The notes under the pieces are model-generated. The model did no database searches and had not been told where the DNA came from. It saw nothing but the letters and a program-made list of their open reading frames with translations. Both the position numbers and the translations under genes were made by a program. DNA of 5,241 nucleotides from Chloroflexota bacterium (GTDB taxonomy: Bacteria > Chloroflexota > Anaerolineae > B4-G1): assembly GCA_030596915.1 (NCBI GenBank), contig JAUVSX010000265.1, forward strand, positions 1 to 5,241, in the 5' to 3' direction. This document shows positions 1-5,241 of the stretch, piece after piece (positions within the stretch are counted from its first letter, which is position 1; each line of letters starts with the position of its first letter).

Positions 1-885
1 CGCAAACGCGCGACAGGCCAGCCCCACCCCTACCTGCGAGACAAGGTCCTGGGTATGCTGTTCTTCTTCAGCAGTACCCGCACCCGCTGTTCATTCGAGG
101 CGGGGATGGCCCAGTTAGGCGGGCACGGAGCTTTCATCGACTCGCGCACGACCCAGATATCCCACGGCGACACCGCCAGGGAGATCGGGGAGATACTGGG
201 ACGCTACTTCGACGGAATCGCCATCCGCCAGTGCGACTGGGACTACGGTAACAAGTACCTCAACTGGGTCGCCGAGGCGTCCCGCGTGCCGGTGCTCAAC
301 ATGCAGTGCGATCTCTACCATCCGTTCCAGTGCTTGGCCGATCTGATGACCATCATCGAGAAGAAGGGCCGCGACTTGCGCGGGAAGAAGATGGTCGTTT
401 CCTGGGCATATGCGGCCTCGTACCTCAAGCCCCTCTCGGTGCCGCAGTCGTTGATCCTCCAGATGCCACGCTTCGGCCTTGACGTGACCCTCGCCTATCC
501 TGAGGAGTTCAGCCTGGTTCCTGAGATCGTGGATGAGGCCCAAGCACAGGCCCGCAAGCACGGCACCGGCTGCGAGATCGTTCACGATATGGACGAAGCG
601 TTCCAGGACGCCGAGATCGTGTACGCCAAGTCGTGGGGCCCTATGATGACGACGACTGATCCCGAGGAGGGCAAACAACTCCAGGACAAGTACAAGACTT
701 GGATCACGGATGGGCGCCGCATGGAACTCGCCAAGCCAGGCGCTATCTATATGCACCCGCTCCCGGCAGATCGTGACGTCGAGGTCACCAGCGCGGTTAT
801 GGATGGCCCCAACTCAGTCGTGTTCGACCAAGCCGAGAACCGCCTGCACGCCCAGAAGGGCGTGATGGCCTTGACGATGTGGTAA
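1..885 (+). CDS. YgeW-like (knotted) carbamoyltransferase, 5'-truncated by window edge
   Basis: Cytoplasmic enzyme of the aspartate/ornithine carbamoyltransferase family, which moves a carbamoyl group between carbamoyl phosphate and an amine. The frame is open from base 1, so the start lies outside the window; 294 residues are visible. The ATG at 55 is not the start, because the coding frame and family-like residues continue upstream of it. Seen: the carbamoyl-phosphate motif STRTR (visible residues 25-29), HPFQCLAD (107-114), a proline-containing segment YLKPLSVPQ (141-149) resembling the loop that makes the trefoil knot in YgeW and N-acetylornithine carbamoyltransferases, AKSWG (209-213), and HPLP (252-255) where ornithine enzymes usually have HCLP. 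The canonical ornithine-binding DxxxSMG motif is not seen, so plain ornithine carbamoyltransferase is less likely. The stop is TAA, and carbamate kinase follows 34 bases later, which suggests a catabolic, carbamoyl-phosphate-forming direction. The family is confident; the YgeW subfamily is probable; the substrate is unknown. Confidence 0.88.
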   Translation, partial: RKRATGQPHPYLRDKVLGMLFFFSSTRTRCSFEAGMAQLGGHGAFIDSRTTQISHGDTAREIGEILGRYFDGIAIRQCDWDYGNKYLNWVAEASRVPVLNMQCDLYHPFQCLADLMTIIEKKGRDLRGKKMVVSWAYAASYLKPLSVPQSLILQMPRFGLDVTLAYPEEFSLVPEIVDEAQAQARKHGTGCEIVHDMDEAFQDAEIVYAKSWGPMMTTTDPEEGKQLQDKYKTWITDGRRMELAKPGAIYMHPLPADRDVEVTSAVMDGPNSVVFDQAENRLHAQKGVMALTMW

Positions 886-905
886 TCCGCGACGCGGGCA
901 GTCGA

Positions 906-913
906 AAGGGGTG
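906..913 (+). promoter_or_regulatory. Ribosome binding site deciding the carbamate kinase start
   Basis: The purine run AAGGGGTG lies about six bases before the ATG at 920. An in-frame GTG at 911 overlaps this run and has no Shine-Dalgarno sequence of its own at a sensible distance, so ATG 920 is the better start. Confidence 0.65.
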
Positions 914-919
914 AGTGCA

Positions 920-1885
920 ATGGCAGAGCGTAAGAGCGCCCGGAAATCCGCCGTGATCGCCATCGGCGGCAATTCGTTGATCAAGGACAAGGCGCACCTC
1001 TCGGTGCCAGATCAGTATGCTGCGGCCAAGGAGACGTGCTACCACATCGCCGATATGATCCAGGATGGCTGGGACGTGGCCATCGGTCACGGCAATGGTC
1101 CTCAGGTTGGCTTCATCCTGCGCCGCTCCGACATCGCCAGCAAGGTGGCCGGTATGCATAGGGTGCCGCTAGACTTCTGCGGCGCCGACAGCCAGGGGGC
1201 GCTGGGCTATACGATTCAGCAAAACCTGATCAATGAATTCAGGCGCCGCGGCATAGACAGAGCTGTTGCCACGATCGTGACCCAGGTGCTGGTGGACAGC
1301 GAGGACGTAGCCTTCCAGAACCCCAGCAAACCGATAGGTGCTTTCATGGAGCGGGAGGAGGCGCTGCTCCAGGCCGAGAGGGACGGATGGAGTGTAGTCG
1401 AGGATGCTGGACGGGGCTGGCGCCGTGTCGTACCATCTCCGTACCCGCAGCGCATCGTCGAGCTGAGTGCGATCAGAACGCTGCTCGAGTCTGGTGTTAC
1501 CACGATCGCGGTCGGCGGCGGCGGTATACCGGTGATCGAGAATGAGGCTGGTGACCTGGTTGGCGTTGAGGCGGTGATCGATAAGGATCACGCAGCGGCG
1601 CTTCTCGCGCGTATGCTGCAAGCTGACCTCTTCCTCATATCGACCGCCGTCGAGAGAGTCTACCTCAACTACGACAAGCCCAACCAGGAGCCCATCCACG
1701 TGATAACCGTGGCCGAGGCGGAACGCTACGCGGCCGAGGGCCACTTCGCCCCCGGAAGCATGCTACCCAAGATGGAAGCCGCGATCTACTACCTTGGGCA
1801 CGGCGGCAAGGAGGTCATCATCACGAGCCCGGAACACATCACCCGGGCATTGAAGGGGCAGACTGGCACACGGGTGGTGCACTAG
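920..1885 (+). CDS. arcC: Carbamate kinase
   Basis: Cytoplasmic amino-acid-kinase-fold enzyme that transfers phosphate from carbamoyl phosphate to ADP, giving ATP and carbamate, which breaks down to CO2 and NH3. The 321 residues from ATG 920 match the usual length of about 310. Seen in order: AIGGNSL (14-20) for nucleotide/phosphate binding, GHGNGPQVG (56-64), NPSKPIG (134-140), the family segment around SPYPQRIVE (173-181), the glycine-rich GGGGIPV (199-205), IDKDHAAALLA (220-230), and GSMLPKMEA (279-287) near the C-terminus. No motif is missing, and there is no signal peptide or membrane segment. A start at GTG 911 would add three residues but is poorly placed relative to the ribosome site. 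It sits directly after a carbamoyltransferase, the classic pairing in arginine deiminase and ureide catabolism (there yqeA with ygeW in E. coli), which implies substrate-level ATP formation. arcC is the general family symbol; no arginine deiminase gene is visible here. Confidence 0.96.
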   Translation: MAERKSARKSAVIAIGGNSLIKDKAHLSVPDQYAAAKETCYHIADMIQDGWDVAIGHGNGPQVGFILRRSDIASKVAGMHRVPLDFCGADSQGALGYTIQQNLINEFRRRGIDRAVATIVTQVLVDSEDVAFQNPSKPIGAFMEREEALLQAERDGWSVVEDAGRGWRRVVPSPYPQRIVELSAIRTLLESGVTTIAVGGGGIPVIENEAGDLVGVEAVIDKDHAAALLARMLQADLFLISTAVERVYLNYDKPNQEPIHVITVAEAERYAAEGHFAPGSMLPKMEAAIYYLGHGGKEVIITSPEHITRALKGQTGTRVVH

Positions 1886-1894
1886 AAAACCGGA

Positions 1895-1919
1895 CCGCTG
1901 TCGGCCTTCGGCAAAGCGG
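1895..1919 (+). other. Imperfect intercistronic hairpin
   Basis: CCGCT (1895-1899) pairs with AGCGG (1915-1919), and an inner GCC/GGC stem (1904-1906 with 1910-1912) closes a TTC loop, with unpaired bases between the two stems. No T-run follows, so it is not a convincing intrinsic terminator. It could modulate mRNA stability or the ratio of upstream to downstream expression, or it may be chance in GC-rich DNA. Confidence 0.3.
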
Positions 1920-1924
1920 AAACA

Positions 1925-1930
1925 AGGGAG
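1925..1930 (+). promoter_or_regulatory. Ribosome binding site for the threonine-synthase-like gene
   Basis: AGGGAG ends six bases before the ATG at 1937. It supports that start, which also places the N-terminal zinc-ribbon cysteines just inside the protein. Confidence 0.65.
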
Positions 1931-1936
1931 CAGCGA

Positions 1937-3256
1937 ATGGACCACGATCTTGGGCTGAAGTGCACCATCTGCGGCGAGGAGTACACCGTCGACCAGACTG
2001 AGTACGTCTGCCCGAAACACGGCGACGATGGCATACTCGACGTCATCTACGACTATGAGCTCGCCAGTCGCACCATCAGCCCGCAAACCCTGGCACAGGA
2101 CCCAACGCGCTCGATCTGGCGCTACCTGCCCCTGCTGCCGGTTGATCCCGGCGCCGTGCGTGCGCTGATCGGGCACGCCCGCTACCCATCGAATCCGCTT
2201 GCCGCCGTGGGTTGGACACCGCTCTACGCGGCGCCGCGCCTCGCAGAGAAACTCGGCCTCCAGCACCTGTGGGTCAAGGACGACGGTCGCCAGCCCACGG
2301 CCTCCTTCAAGGACCGCGCCTCAGCAATCGCCGTCGTCAAGACCCGGGAGCTAGGATATGAGGTCGTCACTACCGCCAGCAGCGGTAACGCGGCCGCTGC
2401 GCTCTCAGGCCTCTGCGCCGCGATCGACCAACCCAACGTGATCTTCGTTCCCAAGACAGCGCCTCAAGCCAAGGTCGCCCAACTACTGGTCTTCGGGGCG
2501 ACGGTCTTCTTGGTGGATGGCACCTACGACGAAGCCTTCGATCTGTGCCTGGTGGCAGCCCCCGCATTTGGCTGGTACAACCGCAACACGGGCTACAACC
2601 CCTATATGAGCGAGGGCAAGAAGACCGCTGCCTACGAGATCTGCGAGCAGCTCAGCGTCGCTGGATCAACAGAGGGTGGCCGGGCAGCGGCGCCGTTCCA
2701 GGCGCCTGACTGGGTCTTCATCCCAGTTGGAGACGGCTGCATCATTGGCGGCATCCACAAAGGGTTCAAGGATATGCTGGCCTTGGGCTGGATTGACCAC
2801 ATCCCCGCCATTGCTGGCGTACAGGCAGCAGGGTCCTCCCCGTTGGTGGATGCCTGGGAGCGGGGGCTCGAAGGCTGGGATATGACGCTTGTTGAGGCTC
2901 ACTCTGTCGCAGATAGCATCGTAGCTGGCCTGCCGCGCGACCGTATCAAGGCCCTCCGCGCTGCGCGCGAGACGGGCGGGGCCTATATCAGCGTGACAGA
3001 CAGCGAAATCCTGGCGGCGATCCCGGAGCTCGCGCAGGGCTGTGGAGTCTTTGCCGAGCCCGCGGCAGCCGCGGCGTACGCTGGTCTGGTCAAAGCTGTG
3101 GGAACAGGACTCGTCGGATCATCCGACCGCGTTGTGGTGATGAGCACGGGTTCCGGACTGAAGGACGTGGCTGGCGCAATGAAGTCTGTGGGCCAACCGC
3201 ACACTATTGCGCCCGACCTCGCAGAGGTCAGGCGCGTGATGAACGCTCTTAGGTAG
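1937..3256 (+). CDS. Threonine-synthase-like PLP enzyme with N-terminal zinc ribbon
   Basis: Cytoplasmic fold-type II PLP enzyme of 439 residues. The N-terminus has a zinc-ribbon-like pattern (C9, C12, C25, H28), as in one branch of threonine synthases. Catalytic-domain motifs follow in order: SFKDR with the presumed PLP lysine K125, SSGN (148-151) as the cofactor/substrate loop, VGDGCIIGG (264-272) in the phosphate-binding glycine-rich region, FAEPAAAAA (372-380), and TGSGLKD (404-410), close to the TGHGLKD seen in many threonine synthases. True threonine synthase converts O-phosphohomoserine to threonine. Here the gene sits between carbamate kinase and a D-aminopeptidase with no hom or thrB gene visible, so a paralogue acting as an amino-acid lyase (for example on a diamino acid) is an alternative. 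Residues about 241-256 form a Gly/Ala/Ser-rich stretch that looks like an insertion before the PDWVFIPVG strand. The start is supported by a Shine-Dalgarno site. The family is secure; the reaction is not. Confidence 0.9.
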   Translation: MDHDLGLKCTICGEEYTVDQTEYVCPKHGDDGILDVIYDYELASRTISPQTLAQDPTRSIWRYLPLLPVDPGAVRALIGHARYPSNPLAAVGWTPLYAAPRLAEKLGLQHLWVKDDGRQPTASFKDRASAIAVVKTRELGYEVVTTASSGNAAAALSGLCAAIDQPNVIFVPKTAPQAKVAQLLVFGATVFLVDGTYDEAFDLCLVAAPAFGWYNRNTGYNPYMSEGKKTAAYEICEQLSVAGSTEGGRAAAPFQAPDWVFIPVGDGCIIGGIHKGFKDMLALGWIDHIPAIAGVQAAGSSPLVDAWERGLEGWDMTLVEAHSVADSIVAGLPRDRIKALRAARETGGAYISVTDSEILAAIPELAQGCGVFAEPAAAAAYAGLVKAVGTGLVGSSDRVVVMSTGSGLKDVAGAMKSVGQPHTIAPDLAEVRRVMNALR

Positions 3257-3261
3257 TTGCC

Positions 3262-3267
3262 GGAGGA
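3262..3267 (+). promoter_or_regulatory. Ribosome binding site for the M55 peptidase gene
   Basis: GGAGGA is an almost ideal Shine-Dalgarno core five bases before ATG 3273. It lies within the 16-base gap after the preceding stop codon, which fits a co-transcribed, possibly translationally coupled gene. Confidence 0.75.
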
Positions 3268-3272
3268 TCACT

Positions 3273-4088
3273 ATGCGCGTACTGATCTCAGTGGACATGG
3301 AAGGTATTTCGGGCGTGGCTGTGGGCAACCACACATCGCCGGGCCACGCGGAGTACCAACGCTTCCGCAAGCTGATGACCGCCGAGGCCAACGCGGCCAT
3401 CAAGGGCGCCATCGCCGGTGGCGCAACTGACGTGATCGTCAACGACAGCCATGCGGGGATGGACAATATCCTGATCGAGGAGCTCGACCCGGCGGCAAAG
3501 CTGATTTCGGGGAGCCCGAAGCCTTTCGGTATGATGCAGGGAATCGACCCCAGCGCGGGCGCCGTCTTCCTGATTGGCTACCATGCGCGGTCCGGCACCG
3601 CGGCGGCGGTCCTCGAACACACGTGGTCCGGCTCAATAATCGACGTGGGTCTCAACGATCTCATCGTGGGCGAGGTGGGACTCAACGCGGCCCTGGCGGG
3701 CGCGTATGGCGTCCCGGTCGTGCTCGTCACGGGCGATCGCGCCGTGACGGAGGAAGCACAGGCTTTGCTGGGCGAAGTCGAGACCGTCGCGACCAAGGAG
3801 GGCATCACGCGCACTGCCGCCGTATGCCTCCACCCGACCGTCGCCCGGGGCCTCATCCGTGAGGCGGCCCAGCGCGCGATGACCCAGCAGACCGCTCCGC
3901 TGATACTGGCGCCGCCGATTACGCTGCGCATCACATTCCAGCGGGCGCTGAACGCCGACGGGGCAGCAATGATCCCAGGAAGCCGGCGACCAGACGGCCG
4001 AACCGTCGAGTGGACCGGCGACGACATGCCATCGGTCTACAAGGTCTTTGGCGCGATGGCGGCCCTGGCACAGACCGCCACATCTTGA
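3273..4088 (+). CDS. M55 family zinc D-aminopeptidase (DppA-like)
   Basis: A 271-residue protein of peptidase family M55, whose type member is Bacillus subtilis DppA, a zinc-dependent enzyme releasing N-terminal D-amino acids from short peptides and amides. The length matches (DppA is about 274). The two-zinc site is complete: D8 and E10 in SVDMEG, H60 in NDSHAG, H104 in IGYHA, and E134 in VGEVG. H116 in the EHTWSG segment corresponds to the DppA active-site histidine near position 115. There is no signal peptide, so it should be cytoplasmic. The gene starts 16 bases after the previous stop behind a strong ribosome site. No peptide transporter genes are visible beside it, unlike in dpp operons. 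In this setting it may hydrolyse a D-amino-acid amide, a D-dipeptide or another small amide feeding the neighbouring PLP enzymes; that role is inference. Family assignment is firm and the natural substrate is unknown. Confidence 0.94.
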   Translation: MRVLISVDMEGISGVAVGNHTSPGHAEYQRFRKLMTAEANAAIKGAIAGGATDVIVNDSHAGMDNILIEELDPAAKLISGSPKPFGMMQGIDPSAGAVFLIGYHARSGTAAAVLEHTWSGSIIDVGLNDLIVGEVGLNAALAGAYGVPVVLVTGDRAVTEEAQALLGEVETVATKEGITRTAAVCLHPTVARGLIREAAQRAMTQQTAPLILAPPITLRITFQRALNADGAAMIPGSRRPDGRTVEWTGDDMPSVYKVFGAMAALAQTATS

Positions 4089-4103
4089 TCTGACCCAAGC
4101 AAC

Positions 4104-4109
4104 GGAGGA
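4104..4109 (+). promoter_or_regulatory. Ribosome binding site for the last gene
   Basis: GGAGGA ends nine bases before ATG 4119, in the 30-base gap after the M55 stop codon. It fixes the start of the open frame that runs to the window edge. Confidence 0.7.
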
Positions 4110-4118
4110 CACCAACGC

Positions 4119-5241
4119 ATGATCGATCTCACCATCAACGAGCAGCAATTGGACCTCGCACTCGCGCGCGCCAGGGAGCAACGCATCGTTATCCCCACCT
4201 TCGCGCAGATGAAAGACCCCTCGCTGATCCCACAGTCCGTGAAAGACCGTCTGCGCAACACGGGCCTCTGGGACGTCGAATCGGCCAACCTCTTCCGCAT
4301 CACCTGGAAGAACGAGCCAGTCCCCCACGGGGGCGGATTCGGTGAGGTCAACACGCTCGAACTACCGCCATCGTTAACGGGCGTTCCGGCCCGCATCATC
4401 GCGCTGGTGGGCAAGTGGTTCCCCACGGGCGCACACAAAGTCGGCGCCACGTTTGGGTGTCTGGTGCCACGACTCGTCACAGGCCAATTCGATCCGACCC
4501 GCCACAAGGCAGTCTGGCCCTCGACTGGGAACTACTGCCGCGGGGGCGCCTACAATTCGGCCCTATTGGCGTGCGAATCGATCGCCATTCTTCCCGAGGA
4601 GATGAGCCGCGAGCGTTTCGATTGGCTCTCAGGCGTAGCGGGCGAGGTCATCGCCACACCCGGCTGTGAGAGCAACGTGAAGGAGATCTTCGACAAGTGC
4701 TGGGAGCTGCGTCGAACACGCGAGGACATAATGATCTTCAACCAGTTCGACGAATTCGGCAACTACCTCTGGCACTACGAGATCACCGGGCACGCGATGG
4801 AGGAGGTACTGAAGCGGACGATGGGCCCGCGCGACTCCTACCGGGGCGTCGTGCTCACAACAGGCTCGGCCGGCACCATCGGCTGCGGCGATTACCTCAA
4901 GCAAGCCTTTCCGACGAGCAAGGTCGCCGCCAGCGAGGCGCTGCAATGCCCTACCCTGATGCTCAACGGCTTCGGTGGGCATCGCATCGAGGGCATCGGC
5001 GACAAGCACGTGCCGTGGATCCACAACCTGAAGAACACCGACATGGTGATGGCCATCGACGACGACGCGTGCATGAGCTTGGTGCGCCTGTTCAACGAGC
5101 CTGCTGGTCGCGCCTATCTGGTCGAGCAGGGTGTGCCCGCCAGCCTGGTGGATCAACTTGACGTGCTTGGCATTTCGAGCATCGCCAACGTCCTCTCCGC
5201 CGTCAAGTTCGCCAGGTGGTACGAGCTGGGCGAGCAGGACG
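4119..5241 (+). CDS. TrpB/cysteine-synthase-like PLP enzyme, 3'-truncated by window edge
   Basis: An uninterrupted frame of 374 codons from ATG 4119 to the right edge, with no stop reached. It is a fold-type II PLP enzyme, probably cytoplasmic. Seen: TGAHKVGA (103-110), similar to the TGAHK motif of tryptophan synthase beta, with K107 the presumed PLP lysine; PSTGNYCRGGAY (134-145), in the position of the SGN substrate loop; TTGSAGTIG (247-255), the glycine-rich phosphate cup like GTGGT in cysteine synthases; and GGHRIEGIGDKHVPW (286-300), resembling the HKIQGIG segment of cysteine synthase/cystathionine beta-synthase. About 95 residues precede the lysine motif, longer than in cysteine synthase, and their function is not recognised. 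The visible length already exceeds a typical CysK (about 310-320). Members of this group tend to be annotated only as a PLP-dependent beta-subunit-like protein. The 2-amino-4-oxopentanoate thiolase subunit OrtB was considered, but as recalled it uses an SFK-type lysine motif. Likely a lyase or beta-replacement enzyme acting with the upstream genes. Confidence 0.85.
   Translation, partial: MIDLTINEQQLDLALARAREQRIVIPTFAQMKDPSLIPQSVKDRLRNTGLWDVESANLFRITWKNEPVPHGGGFGEVNTLELPPSLTGVPARIIALVGKWFPTGAHKVGATFGCLVPRLVTGQFDPTRHKAVWPSTGNYCRGGAYNSALLACESIAILPEEMSRERFDWLSGVAGEVIATPGCESNVKEIFDKCWELRRTREDIMIFNQFDEFGNYLWHYEITGHAMEEVLKRTMGPRDSYRGVVLTTGSAGTIGCGDYLKQAFPTSKVAASEALQCPTLMLNGFGGHRIEGIGDKHVPWIHNLKNTDMVMAIDDDACMSLVRLFNEPAGRAYLVEQGVPASLVDQLDVLGISSIANVLSAVKFARWYELGEQD

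Noticed and set aside
55..57. ATG 55 as the start of the carbamoyltransferase
   Set aside because: The frame is open to base 1, upstream residues fit the family, and a start here would leave only six residues before STRTR.
115..756. Long antisense open frame opposite the carbamoyltransferase (213 residues)
   Set aside because: It lies wholly opposite a well-supported gene, shows no recognisable motif, and long antisense frames are expected in GC-rich coding DNA.
887..897. Small inverted repeat CCGC-GAC-GCGG after the carbamoyltransferase stop codon
   Set aside because: The stem is only four pairs and no T-run follows; it is too weak for a terminator and likely chance.
3633..4328. Antisense open frame of 231 residues spanning the end of the M55 gene and the start of the last gene
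   Set aside because: It crosses two supported genes and their ribosome site and has no family motifs; it is a composition shadow.
4415..5161. Same-strand frames at 4415-4669 and 4697-5161
   Set aside because: Both are out of frame within the motif-rich PLP gene that begins at 4119; their translations are Arg/Gly-rich without motifs.
4119..5241. Assignment of the last gene as OrtB (2-amino-4-oxopentanoate thiolase beta subunit)
   Set aside because: Attractive next to a possible ornithine-forming carbamoyltransferase, but the lysine motif is GAHK rather than the SFK type recalled for OrtB, and no small OrtA gene precedes it.

Overview
The window is a GC-rich, densely packed bacterial stretch holding five consecutive genes, all on the + strand, separated by gaps of only about 16 to 51 bases. 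Nearly every gap carries a clear purine-rich Shine-Dalgarno sequence, so the genes almost certainly form one operon. The first gene enters from the left edge without its start and the last runs off the right edge without its stop, so the operon continues in both directions. There are no RNA genes, mobile elements, CRISPR repeats or long non-coding stretches. Base composition and the mix of families would fit an environmental bacterium such as a member of Chloroflexota or another high-GC anaerobe or facultative lineage, but nothing here fixes the taxon.

Layout: (1) 1-885, the C-terminal three quarters or so of a carbamoyltransferase resembling the knotted YgeW/N-acetylornithine carbamoyltransferase group; (2) 920-1885, carbamate kinase; (3) 1937-3256, a threonine-synthase-like PLP enzyme with an N-terminal zinc-ribbon-like CxxC...CxxH motif; (4) 3273-4088, an M55 (DppA-type) zinc D-aminopeptidase with all metal ligands intact; (5) 4119 to the right edge, a second and quite different fold-type II PLP enzyme, with a TrpB-like GAHK lysine motif and a cysteine-synthase-like GIG motif.

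How they may work together (inference): a catabolic carbamoyltransferase can phosphorolyse a ureido (carbamoyl-amino) compound to carbamoyl phosphate plus a free amine or amino acid. Carbamate kinase then makes ATP, CO2 and NH3 from the carbamoyl phosphate. PLP enzymes of the two types seen here typically carry out beta/gamma elimination or replacement on amino acids and could consume the released amino acid, while the M55 hydrolase could open an amide or D-peptide substrate upstream. The arrangement recalls the E. coli ygeW-ygeX-ygeY-hyuA-yqeA region, which also combines a knotted carbamoyltransferase, a PLP ammonia-lyase, a peptidase and a carbamate kinase, but the PLP enzymes and the hydrolase here belong to other families. 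The true substrate is not readable from this window.
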